DNA from: Hysterangium stoloniferum
Lineage: Eukaryota; Basidiomycota; Agaricomycetes; Hysterangiales; Hysterangiaceae
Direction: 5' to 3'
Length of the DNA: 64,000 bases
Assembly: GCA_015178975.1 (NCBI GenBank)
Contig: WHVD01000081.1
Location: 329,773 to 393,772 of the forward strand
The position numbers were made by a program, and so were the translations under genes. This document shows positions 1 to 10,504 of the stretch, piece by piece. The notes below the pieces were generated by a model that searched no databases, was not told the origin of the DNA, and saw only the letters and a list, made by a program, of their open reading frames with translations. Numbering within the stretch: the first letter of the stretch is position 1; each line of letters opens with the position of its first letter.

Positions 1-240
1 AATAATAGGAGTAATGAATTGAAGTGGACAGCTGATGACTGTCAAGGGACAAGTGTGTCCAGTGTGGATTTGGTGGTGTATCAGCTCAGTGCTAATGGTA
101 GCAGTAATAAATTCAAGTGAACAGTTGAAGACCATAACTTTTATCCATTGATCCTTGTCTATTACATGTTATAGCAATGCTAATTGTCGCAGTAATGAAC
201 TGAAGTGGACTGTCAAAGACTGTCAAGGGGCATGTGTCCA
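1..240. repeat. Degenerate tandem repeat, about 90-bp unit
   Basis: Three diverged copies of a block reading roughly 'gcagtaatgaattgaagtgg' followed by 'actgtcaagg' begin near 8, 98 and 187, a period of about 90 bp. No coding frame is convincing here. Confidence 0.5.
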
Positions 241-1060
241 GGATTTTGAAGAGCAGCAGCTCATATTAATGAATTTTAGCAGATGATTACTTGATGGGCA
301 TAGGATGCAAAAAGTGGATGAAGGGGTGCCTACCCCAAGATAGACTGATAGACTCTGCATTACATGATGTGGACATTGCGAATGAATGTGAAAGTTTGGT
401 CAATGGCATGGCCAAAGAATGAAATGGGTATGGGGATAGGACAGTATGCATGTATGGTATGTTAGGATCTGGGAAAGATGGTCTCTTCAGGCAAAGTTGG
501 CACTGAAGAGCATCACATACCATACATGAGACTCTGCACATATGGAATTTGGCATTTCTTGCATGATGTCTGTATCCAGTCTTAGGGAGCCTGAGCCAGT
601 GACCTAATGTGAATTTGCACCCAAGGCAAGTACTAGGCCATGTGGTTGATCAGACTGTGTAAGAGGGCATTCTGCTTGTCCTGCTGCGGCTTAACAGAAC
701 TTGTAGTTGTGAATGGTGGATGTATCAGGGAGGTGGATCTGGGATGAATTAGCTGAAAGAGAATGTGATAGATTTCTGAGGCTGCAAAGAAGTTCACATT
801 TTTGTTATAATTGAAGCACTTCTACATAGTAAGTAATCTCTGCTTTAAATAATTTCTAATATCCTTCTCTACCAAGTCCCACTTCATCGCCATCATCACA
901 GTCAAACAAGAGCAATAAACACCATTCAAATGGGTATAATATGATATACTCATCATGAACACCCCTTTTGTTTTTAAGTCTGTTTGTCATCCCTAGAGAG
1001 TTGTGTCATTCTATCCTGACAGGACTATAGCACTTTCTGAGAATTTTATAAAAGGTAAGT
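241..1060. other. Stretch with no recognised gene
   Basis: Only short unconvincing open frames are present, including one of 84 codons on the minus strand at 287-541. I recognise no domain, repeat or RNA. Confidence 0.4.
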
Positions 1061-3170
1061 ATCAAGTAAGGAGGAACGACAAGCTTACCAAGATTTTCGA
1101 TGGGAGTTCGGGGTGGTTGCAGTGGCTATTTGTGCAAGAGCTTTCCATCCTTGACCAGCAAAAGATCAGCATAGAGTAATTTTATGAAGCCACCACCGAA
1201 AGAAAATTGAGCTTGATATGTGACACCTTGACATGCATCAGTCTACCACTCTCTTCAATTTATAGTCGGTGTCTCTAGCCAGGAAAAATTGCCAGTGTCA
1301 TCGACACCAAGGAGAGTGTTGAAGAGGAATCACGAAATGCTGATGAAATTCGAGTCGTCATTAGGCAAGCCATAAAGGGAATGTTACAGAAAATGGAACG
1401 TCCAAGATCCAGCCTCATAGAAGGGGATTCGGAGGATAGTCGATACTGGACTCCAAGGCAGAGAAAGCTGTCAAAGATGTCAGCCTTCGCATGATATGAA
1501 ATAGGTAAGTTGTATACCTGACATGCAGAGCCATTCAACAGCCGAGTTGATGATGAGATACTCAAGACAACTCCAGAGTCAATTAGACCAGTTGCTTTCT
1601 GATAATCTATCTCAAGCTTTATAAAGATACTTTAACATCAACCACGGATCCATAACACCTTATCGTCTAAGAATCTATTCAACAGCATAAAAAACAGATT
1701 GTCTTCCCGATGAATTTCATTTGGAGGAATGCAATCAGATGGTTATCAACCTGTTACCAAAACAATCATCACATCCCAACATCAAGGCAACAAAAAGAAG
1801 ACAACATACCATCTGGCTCTCAACCGTACTCCAGAATGTAAAGCCATTCTCCATCTCCACCTCAACGACATCCTCCTCCTCCCTCCTATCCTTCCTCCAA
1901 TATCATCCCAACAGCCTCAGTATCATCCTTTCCCAACAGCGCCTACCTGGCTTTGTCACCCATTAATGGCTCCTCACTCTTATTGTTGAAACAGTTGAAT
2001 AACACTTTGCAGAACACCCCTGTGAGTGTGATTGGAAAGTAAACACTAAGTATATTCAACTGTAAAGACATACCTGTGAGTGTGATTGGAAAGTAAACAC
2101 TAAGGAGACTTTCCCACACCCACAGTGGACTATACTACTAGGTGCTTATCTAAGCACCTATACAGGAGGTACCGACCTAAGGTAACTCACTCAATACTGC
2201 ACCTACAGTGCTGGGAAAAATACTACAAATATCAGAACAATATGGAGATCATAATAGACTATGTTAGAGCTGTAGTATCATACTCTAACACATATCTCCA
2301 GGTATGCTCAAGAAGCTTCTCCGAGGACACATTCTATCATCTACATGCTTCCTCTCCACAGAATCGAAATATCCGACTCATCCGAGCCTGACGCATCAGC
2401 CGCCCACACCTTTGTATCGCATTTTCCTTCGTCATGGGCCTTGGGGGCCTTGGAGGCTTGTGTGGCTTCTTCGCGGCGATTACCTTTGAGGAGCGTGTGT
2501 CTAGCAGGCATGCAACGTTGCTTTTGGGTTTGGGTTTGAATGCTTCAAACAGCAGTTATTGAAGAAGCAACCGCAACGAAACTAAGCATCTTACATCGTT
2601 TGTTGCATACATAACACTGACCGAGGATTTTCAGTCATTTTGACATGTAAGTTCCGAGCATAAAAATTTTGATTTCGTCCACATGAGACGCGTTGCAGAG
2701 GTGTCCCCTGGAGAAGATTATAAGAGTGGTGAAAAAAAGGTGGCATGGTCAAAATGTTAATTGTTCTTCCCAGGTTCCGTCACGACTGCTGATGGTGAGG
2801 GAGACGAGGAACACCAAGAAGACGAAAAAGAGATGGCCGGAAAGCCGGGTGCAACGCCTCTCCAGATCGCCTCTTCTAATGACGTGTATGAACGATAAAC
2901 ATCTGGCGGTTCTCTCCGTGGGAGACCTAATGCAGAGTGGTGTACAGGTACATACTTAATACCAGGTGGCTTTACCACAGTTATAACTCTACTCCATAAA
3001 TATATCCCCAGCAAATGCATGTGGCATCAGGATATCAAATAATTGAGGTGTACAATTATACTGATTTGCCACAGATGGAAGGCAGTGAATAGCAGATGGA
3101 AGATGGCAAGGTCTATTTAATAATGAAGTGATGGGAATTCTCTATATGAAGAAAATTATTGGCGAGCCCT
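1061..3170. repeat. Unit R, copy A (unclassified low-copy repeat)
   Basis: This block is about as long as, and clearly related to, the blocks at 3440-6680 (copy B) and 27890-31000 (copy D), and its right part matches the reverse complement of 7170-7890 (copy C). Shared landmarks in order are 'aagcttaccaagaattttcg', 'gagtgttgaagaggaatcac', 'gttatcaacctgttaccaaa', 'cttttgggtttgggtttgaa' and 'gcaaatgcatgtggcatcag'. Long open stretches occur on both strands (for example minus 1275-1565), with splice-like junctions on the minus strand, so the repeat probably derives from a multi-exon gene. I do not recognise its product. Copy A starts just inside the 42-bp minisatellite found in B and D, and is interrupted by an LTR at 1984-2290. 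Confidence 0.65.
1984..2290 (-). mobile_element. LTR (family C), nested in unit R copy A
   Basis: A 307-bp segment absent from the homologous place in copy B, where the sequence runs straight from 'ctcactctt' into 'ctccagg'. It has TG...CA ends on either strand. Flanking 5-mers CTTAT (1979-1983) and CATAT (2291-2295) look like a 5-bp target duplication with one change. On the minus strand it runs TGTTAGAG...TTTCAACA. Its first 150 bp match, in inverted orientation, the LTR-like block at 33800-33966. No internal retrotransposon sequence is adjacent, so it is probably a solo LTR. Confidence 0.7.
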
Positions 3171-3930
3171 CAAGTTAGTTGTTTACTGATTAACTCAACC
3201 AAGATGGATGTCAGGGTGTTACTTACAAGGGTTTACGCGATAAGCAAGGATAACAAATACCTCTTAACTCCAATCTTATTCACATATCTTGGAGAAGTCT
3301 CCTGCCGTGTGGTGTGTTTACCTATTGGCAATATATGGACGGGTATACCCATGAGTGTGATAGCTTATCTTAGCCTTTGAAGATTGCATTTCTTGGACCA
3401 GCATGAAACTGTTCGTTTTACTAATGTAGATCCACATGATTGACGAAAAATGTTGTGCTCACTACCTTCCGGCGACCGTACGCGGTATTGGACATTCTCT
3501 GATTGAGGATGTTGGAGATAATTATATAGGAGATTTTGTTTCGCGGGGACGTTGTGAAGGAGAAATCCCCGTCCCTTCCACAGAGGGGTGAGAGGAAACT
3601 TCTGGAGGGTGACTTGAAGGCTTTGCTGCATAGCCAACACAAATATCGACGTCTGGTGTCTCCCCAGAATGCATATACCCACCTCATATGGGCCAACATT
3701 CCCCATTTATACTCCAACAACTGTGACGATGTGGAACCCCTCATGATCTTCATTGACCCCAACAACATCCTACCACACCTACACCTGAAACCGCAACCGC
3801 AGCCGCTTCGGCGATGCCACTGCCGATATGCAGTCACATGCTAGATGCCAGATGGAATACCATAGAGGCCGAAATGTCAGAATTTGTAATAGAATACATG
3901 TACTGACGACTTACTGGTAACGAGCTTGCC

Positions 3931-4262
3931 GAAAAAATAAAGGAACGTTCAGAGAGGAGCTATGAGCTTGTCAATAATGTACAGGAGTATTCAGAGAGGA
4001 GCGGCGGGTGTGCATTTTCCAAATATTTAAAGAAGTATTTAGAAAAGAGCGGTGGAGCTGCCAAGAGTGTAGAGGAGGATTCGGACAGGAAGGACGGCCT
4101 TGCCAAGCATTTAAAGAACTATTCAAAGAGAAATGTCGAGCTTGCCAAGTATTAAAGAGGCAATCAGAAAGAAGTATCAAGCTTGCCCAATATTTGAGGA
4201 AACATTCAGAGGAGCACACCGACTTTGCAAAGAATTAGAGGAGCACTCCGGGAGGAACGAGC
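3931..4262 (+). repeat. 42-bp minisatellite with open frames (14-residue repeat), copy 1
   Basis: About eight diverged units of 42 bp. Because 42 is a multiple of three, the frame is kept. One plus-strand frame gives repeats of the type LKEHSERS-x2-LAK, which look amphipathic and charged; other frames are open too. The array is paralogous to 29725-30108. Which frame is or was translated cannot be decided by eye. Confidence 0.7.
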
Positions 4263-5764
4263 TTACGAAGCATTTAAGGAGGAACCACAAGTTTACCAAG
4301 AAGTTCGGGGTGGTTGCAGTGGCTATTTCCGCAAGAGTTTTCCATCCTTGACCAGCAAAAGATCAGCGTAGAGTATTTTTACGAAGCCACCGCCGAAGGA
4401 AAATCGAGCTTGGTATGTGACACCTTGACATGCATCAGTCTACCAGTATCTTCAATTTATAGTCAGTGTTTCTAGCCAGGAAAACGTTTCAGTGTCGTCG
4501 ACACTAAGGAGAGTGTTGAAGAGGAATCACGAAATACTGGCGAAAATCGAGTCGTCATTAGGCAAGCCATAGAGGGAACGTTACCGAAAATGGAATGTCC
4601 AAGATCCAGTCTCGGAGAAGGGGATTCGGAGGATAGTTGAAACTGGACTCCGAGGCAGATAAAGCTGTCAAAGAAATCAGCCTTCGCATGTTATGAAATA
4701 GGTAAGTTGTATACCTGACATGCAGAGCCATCCAACAGCCGATTTGATGATGAGATACTCAAGACAACTCCAGAGTCAATGAATGTAGATGCTTTCTGAT
4801 AAAATACATCGGGCTTTATAAAACTATTCTAACATCAACCACGGATCTACATACCTTTCTCGTCTAAGAACCTATTCAACAGCATAAAAAATGGATTGTC
4901 TTACCCGATCGATTTCATTGGGAGGAATGTAATCAGATGGTTATCAACCTGTTACCAAAACAATCATCCCAATATCAAGACAACAAAAAGAATACAACAT
5001 ACAATCTCGCTCTCAATCCCACTCCAAAACGTAAAGCCAATCACCATCACCACCTCAAGGACTTCCTCCTTCCTCCTATCCTCTTCCAAGGTCACCCCAA
5101 CAGCCCCAGCATCCTCCTTGCCCAACAGCGCCTTCCCAGCTTCGTCACTCATTAACGGCTCCTCACTCTTCTCTCCAGGCGTGTTCGAGAAGCTTCTCCG
5201 AGCACGCATTCTATCATCTCCACGCCCCGTCTCCGCAGAATCGAAATATCCGACTCATCCGAGCCTCACACCTCAGCCGCCCACACCTTTGTATCGCATT
5301 TTCCTTCGACATGGGTCTTCGCGGCTTCTTCGCGGCGATTACCTTTGAGGAGCGTGTCTAGCGGGCATGCGACGTTGCTTTTGGGTTTGGGTTTGAATGC
5401 TTTAAAGAGCAGCTATTGAAGAAGCAACTACAGCGAAACTAAGCATCTCACATTGTTTGTTGCATACATAACACTGACCGACGGTTTTCAGTCATCTTGA
5501 GATTTAAGTTCCGAACATAAAGAATCTGATTTCGTCCACATGAGACGTGTTGCAAGAGGTGTCCCCTAGAGAAGATTATAAGAGTGGCAAACAAACAGTG
5601 GCACAGTCAAAATGTTAATTGTTCTTCCCAGGTTCCATGCTGATGGTGAGGGAGTAGAAGAGAACAGTCACGAGGAACACCAAGCAGATGCAAAAGCCGG
5701 GTGTAACACCTCTCCAGATTGCATCTTCTAATAACGTGTTTAAACAACAAACATCTGGCGGTTC

Positions 5765-6023
5765 TGTTAGATTATATAATACCAACCATTGTTCCAACTG
5801 GGTCCATGTGGTGTACAGTTCTGAGTTCAGTGTGTATATGATCTAATAGGAATGGCACTTAGGGTTATATCCTTAAGTACAGTGTAAGACCAAACCTACC
5901 CAAGGTCAGATGGTGTAGGGTCAGATGGTGTAGTGGTTAACACCTTTGTTATGTAATCAAGAGATCCTGGGTTCAATCCCCAGTCTGGCTATTCATTTTC
6001 TACATTACTTATGTTCTCTAACA
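5765..6023 (+). mobile_element. 259-bp TGTTAGA...TCTAACA element with an internal tRNA-like sequence
   Basis: Copies A and C run through this point without the segment, which defines it as an insertion. Its ends are TGTTAGA and TCTAACA, a perfect 7-bp inverted repeat with LTR-like TG...CA termini. Flanks are GGTTC (5760-5764) and GGCTC (6024-6028), a probable 5-bp target duplication with one change. The interior carries a duplicated 'gtcagatggtgta' (5905 and 5920) and a 73-nt tRNA-like sequence with A and B boxes. It could be a solo LTR that acquired a tRNA, a TRIM-like short element, or a SINE-like element mobilised by LTR machinery. Confidence 0.7.
5919..5991 (+). tRNA. tRNA-like sequence with a defective anticodon arm
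   Basis: A 7-bp acceptor stem (GGTCAGA with TCTGGCT, two G-U pairs), a GTGT/ACAC D stem, a perfect CTGGG/CCCAG T stem and a 5-nt variable region can be drawn. TGGTGTAGTGG fits the A box and GGTTCAATCCC fits the B box. The anticodon stem has a T-T mismatch at its top and position 33 is A instead of the near-invariant T. The nominal anticodon is TGT (Thr). No CCA is encoded, as is usual in eukaryotes. A working tRNA is unlikely; an internal Pol III promoter inside a mobile element is the better reading. Confidence 0.6.
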
Positions 6024-6404
6024 GGCTCTCTGCATGGGAGTAGACCTGATGCACAGTGAGGTACAGGGGCAGATACTTAATACAAGGGGGGCTACTGCAG
6101 TTATAACTCTACTCCATAAATATATCCCCAGCAAATGCACATGGCATCAGGATATCAAATAATTGAGGTGTATGATTGTACTCATTTGCCACAGATGGAA
6201 GATAGCCAATGGAAGATGGAAGATGGCAAGGTACTATGTAATCATGAAGTGATGGGAATTTTCTATATGAAGGAAATTATTGGCACTCAGATGGGCACTC
6301 TCATCATGTTTCTGGCTTCTCTGGTACCTGCCAGGCAATTCATAATTGTCTAGGTTATTGTGTTCTAGAGCCACAGACTTGTTAGAGTTGCTTCCCATGA
6401 GCAC

Positions 6405-6544
6405 ATCAGTAAAATGGTATTTGTTCTGGATGGCTCCAGGAGGAGGTCCCCCCCCATTCTAGGAAGCTCCTGGATGTTGTGGAGTGTATGGAGCATTTCA
6501 GAATAGGTATACCTCCTCCCAGCATTTAATACCATTTTACTGAT
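6405..6544. mobile_element. 140-bp MITE with 17-bp perfect TIRs
   Basis: The ends are ATCAGTAAAATGGTATT and its exact reverse complement. Flanks are GCAC on both sides (6401-6404 and 6545-6548). The inverted paralogue near 7165-7180 retains an empty site reading 'gagcgcctgc' with the 4-mer once, which supports a 4-bp target duplication. There is no coding capacity. The interior contains further inverted motifs ('ggaggaggt' and 'acctcctcc'), so a transcript could fold into a hairpin. Confidence 0.8.
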
Positions 6545-7049
6545 GCACCTGCAATCATACTATCCATAATGCACTGAGAATGCTGTGAATTTAATTTCTT
6601 GAGCAGCCAAGAGTGACACAATACTGGCACTTGCCAAAATTGCACATGACATCCGTGGAGATCTGGTCCTACACACTATCAACTACTGTAAGTCAAGGGA
6701 CATTTTCAGGCCCATACCACCACGCACCTCTAACGGTGCATCTGCTAAATCAATGGCGACAACAAATATAAACTCAAGTAGCGATGAATATCGGGCAATG
6801 ATGTACAGCGCGGGTGCTAGTCTGATCCTACTCTTCCATACGAACTGGATCTCCGCTTGAAGTGTTAAGATTGTATCATAACTAAGCCAAACTGATATTC
6901 CTGTCTATACAGTGTGGCAAACAACTGTGACTTCGTGTAGACAGACCTAGTGTTGCGAAATCGGTGTAATTCCAAATCTTACTGGAAACCTACGGTCAGT
7001 GTTGTGTGCGATGAAATAGACCAAGGTAGTTACTTTACAGTTGCTGCTT

Positions 7050-7890
7050 GAATATCTGCCACGGATGCCATGTGCGATGTTGGCAAGTACCAGTGCTGGG
7101 TCACTCTTAGCTGCTCAAGAAATTAAATTAACAGCATTCTCGGTGCAGTATATGTAGTATGATCGCAGGCGCTCAATGGCAAGCAACTCTAGCCAGCTTG
7201 TGGCTTTAGAACATAATAACTTACCCAATTACGAATTAGAGAACGTTCGCAGCTACCAGATAAGCCAGAAACTTGATGAGAGTAGTTTGAGTGCCAATAA
7301 TTTCCTTCATATATCAAAGTGCCATCACTTCATGATTTCAAAGCACGCTGCCATCTTCCATCCGTGGCAAATCAGTATAATGATACACCTAAACTATTTA
7401 TTCTCCTGCTGCCACGTCCTGGGCATATATTTGTGGATAACTGTGGCAAAGCCACCTTGTATTAAGTATGTACCCGTATGCCACTCTGCATCGGGTCTAC
7501 TCCCAAGGCGAGAACCGTCAGATGTTTTTCATTCATACCCGTCATCAGCAGGGGCAGTCTGCAGAGACGTTGCACCCGGCTTTCCGGCCATCTCTTTTCG
7601 TCTTCTTGGTCCCCATCATCACTGCTCTCTTTTACTCCCTCATCATCAGCAGGGGTTACGGAACCTGGAGAGAACAATTCTGTCTTCACAGTTCGAACGT
7701 GCCAACTTTTTTCGCCACTCTTATAATCTTCTCTCGGGAACACCTCTTGCATCACCTCTCACGTGTACAAACTCGAATTCTCCATGTTCGAAATTTAAAA
7801 TATTAAGGTTACTGGACATCCTCGGCCAGTGTTATGTATGCAACAAAATGGTGTAAGATACTCAGTTTCGCTGCAGTTGCTTCTTCAATA
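7050..7890. repeat. Unit R, copy C (right arm of the inverted repeat)
   Basis: The sequence is the reverse complement of 5420-6680 without the two insertions present in that arm. About 370 bp (6681-7050) separate the arms. On the minus strand, 7462-7755 is open and ends in a segment whose shifted frame matches translations of copies A and B (motifs AGKPGAT and LQ), suggesting frameshift decay of the same exon. Confidence 0.65.
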
Positions 7891-7914
7891 CCCACTATTT
7901 GAAGATATCTGCAA

Positions 7915-8120
7915 TGGACTCGGATGCCATGTGAGATTTTGGCAAGTCCCAGTGCGGGGTCACTCTGAACTGTTCAAGAAATTAACTTAACAGCAATCTC
8001 GGTGCATTATATGTAGTATGATTTCAGGCGGTCAATGAGAAGCAATTCTATCATCTCTGAACATAATAACTTACGCAATTATGAATGAGAGGCAAAGGTT
8101 CGCAGCTACCAGATAAGCCA
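7915..8120. repeat. Second copy of the 7060-7265 segment
   Basis: A direct repeat of 7060-7265, sharing blocks such as 'gtatatgtagtatgat' and 'gcagctaccagataagcc', at a spacing of about 855 bp. It marks the outer end of the unit R cluster. Confidence 0.6.
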
Positions 8121-8930
8121 AGTTTACAAGAAATCGGCACAGGACAATAAGCACAAGCAACGAACACAGAGCCAGGGATGAACCGATTCGCACACAGTAG
8201 CAGAGACAAGGAATATTCCATATTTTTTACAAATTTTAGAGGGTATTCTCAGACTGAGAGTTGTGAGCTTCAGTCTATTTACTGAACAAAAGGGGATGGC
8301 TTGAATTCAAACTCCTCCAGCCTAATTAGGTTGCCTATCCAGTGCTGCTGGCTAAGTACCACCTGTGACTCCCACAAATCACCTCCACCTAGAGGTGTAT
8401 ACACATGCCTAATACACCTCTAAGTTGAAGGGTTTCAGCTAAATCTTCTGTTCTGCCAATAAAAGCTGATTAATTCTTGAGGTGACTACAAATTTTAAAG
8501 CCATCACCAAACCATTGCTGGATTATAGCACCATGTTCGGCAATGTTGCCACCCGACATCCGGTTGCAAGTTCGGCATCAATCATCCGCCCCCACATCAT
8601 TGCCAAATAAGGTTGCCCATCGTCGCCATCAACAACGAGCTCAACACACACTCTTTAACAATTCAATTTTTAATATAAATTCTGAAAACAAATTATAGAC
8701 AATTCTTGCAGAATATACCTACATACATACATAAGCCTTCAATATAAGAATAAAATAAGCTGTATGAGCTGAGCATGACTTTAGTGCCAAATATGGTTGC
8801 TTGTCATCATCATCAATGATGAGCTTAAGATTTTGTCCTCACGGTGTCAATTATGAGAGTAAATATTTAAAAAAAGTGTATAGTATTTGAGCTGAGCGCA
8901 ACTTCATCGTTGTCCATGCTATCAGATTAA
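8121..8930. other. No recognised gene; one perfect hairpin
   Basis: No convincing open frame is present. A perfect 11-bp inverted repeat, TAGAGGTGTAT and ATACACCTCTA, occupies 8390-8422 with an 11-nt loop. Two diverged copies of a segment containing 'gccaaat' and 'ggttgc' followed by a run of CATCATCA type occur near 8600 and 8790. Confidence 0.4.
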
Positions 8931-9688
8931 TCTAAATTGATGAACTCGCAGCTCTTTGGCCCCTTCGTCTGCCTCTGCAGGCCTGTGTTCAACTTGCTCT
9001 GAGTCAATAAATGACTTGTTCTCTGCTTCTTTGATAGTGTGTCCTGCTTTTCCTTGTCTGTATCCATGCCAGCTCATTTTTGTTTTCCTCTCAGAACCCC
9101 AGCATCACATCTTTTCTTCCTAGGTTTCCCAACAACCTCACCATCCTTGTGATGTGCTTTGCAGCCCTCGGCATGAATGTCAAGCTCTGGTTGTGACAGC
9201 TGAATCCATTTGCACTCATCTGACCTTAAAGCATTGCATAGCTGTCGCATATCTGTGATATTGGTAACTTCTGATGGATTCACAAACTGGTTGAGTGGAA
9301 AGCCAACCAATTTGACACCATGAGCTTGAACAATTGTAGTTTCGTAGTTGGTATAGTTCATTTCAATTCTTTTGATGTTCGTGATGTTGCCTGAAGTAAA
9401 ACAGAAGTGAGTATATGCCATATCAGAAACATGTAAAGCCATATGCAAGCCAGCTCTAATAATTCCAGTTGACTGTATACGAAACTTCCCAATTGTATCA
9501 CATTCAACTATGTCTGACAATAGTATGTACTGTATATTAATATTTGATTTGGATTGTATCACAGGTATGTACTTTTCTCTCTCTTGCAAAGCCACTGCTC
9601 AAATAACCGTGCGAGTTCCCAAAGGTCTCTCTCTAGCACCTCAGAAAAGAATTCCATAGAGTCACCAGATCCATGGAATGTGAGCAGG

Positions 9689-10504
9689 TGTTACAACTGG
9701 AAAATCCCGCCAGACTCTGGGCACTAACTCATACACACCCATGCCCTAGATGCACCAATTGTCAGTTTACAGGAATTCCCGCCCGGACCCTGTATGTCTG
9801 CCCTGTTTACGTTCGACCTCATTATGTCACATATCAGTCACTGGACTTCCCCTGGACTCCATCTCTGTCTATGTCTGTCTTCGTCCCACGCATCAGTCAC
9901 TGGTCCCTGCTCAGAATCCCATCACTGCTCTAACTGAGCCCGTTCCCGTTTTAGTCAAATGACCTGTCATAATTAGGACTCCGCTCCCACTCCATTGTCT
10001 GTTATGGGTTATGATTTGTCACAATCCGGACTCCACTCCGTTCCGTCCCATTCCTAACACCAAACATGGTGTTTACTATTCCCGTTTTATGTTTTGTTAG
10101 TTTCATTTCATCATTACTGGATTTGGTATGTCATTCACTCCATGGTCTATTTAAACTGGCAGATGTTGTACATATAATCCAGTCAGAAAATTAGCTTAGA
10201 TTCCCCCCAGTAATCTAATACATTTTCTGCTCTAAACCCTTACTTGAATCACACTGCTCACGCTAGTCGGAGCCCACAGGCTCTGGCGCATCTATCTCTT
10301 TCACCTATCTCGACTCTCGACCCACGACCTCTGACCTACGACCCACAACCCACGAACCCCACCCGGACTCCCCGGAATTCCTGTCCACCTGTCTGAAATT
10401 GGACAACATGATCTCGCGAGGGCGCAGCCTATAAGCTGAAGCCAAGTCCTACCAGATATTCTGCGGGTTTCTCCGGAGACCCACCCTGTACATGTATCCT
10501 AACA
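9689..10504 (+). mobile_element. Solo LTR, family A, copy 1
   Basis: 816 bp running TGTTACAACTGG...CCTAACA, flanked by perfect GCAGG duplications (9684-9688 and 10505-10509). Removing it joins the two halves of the surrounding gene in frame (DEALL to TFHGSG). The same family occurs at 18165-19812, 18714-19531 and 41673-42501. Family membership and orientation follow from G5, where the LTR abuts a polypurine tract. Confidence 0.9.
10421..10446 (+). promoter_or_regulatory. Predicted LTR core promoter (TATAAGC)
   Basis: Within the LTR, about 75 bp before its 3' end, the sequence GCAGCCTATAAGCTGAAGCC contains a TATA-like box. The same block is conserved in copies at 18220-18245 (minus strand) and 42421-42445. 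It recurs with CATAAGC in the unrelated LTRs of G2 and at 43650-43680. Position and conservation suggest the retroelement promoter; transcription has not been shown. Confidence 0.5.

Larger units (their letters stand above)
3440..6680. repeat. Unit R, copy B (left arm of a large inverted repeat)
   Basis: This is the most extended copy of unit R. From left to right it holds a coding-like block (3460-3620, matching 27905-28085), a block at 3640-3840 (matching 29410-29630), the 42-bp array (3931-4262), blocks shared with copies A and D (4270-5400), and blocks shared with copy A and with the inverted copy C (5420-6680). In minus-strand orientation several blocks join through plausible introns, for example one ending 'gttttggtaacag' near 4950. 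Frames contain stops. It carries two insertions with target duplications, at 5765-6023 and 6405-6544. Confidence 0.65.

Noticed and set aside
3365-3844. Overlapping open frames on both strands of unit R at 3365-3844
   Set aside because: Both strands are open in part, and paralogue comparison (27905-28085, 29410-29630) does not favour one frame clearly, so no CDS is called.
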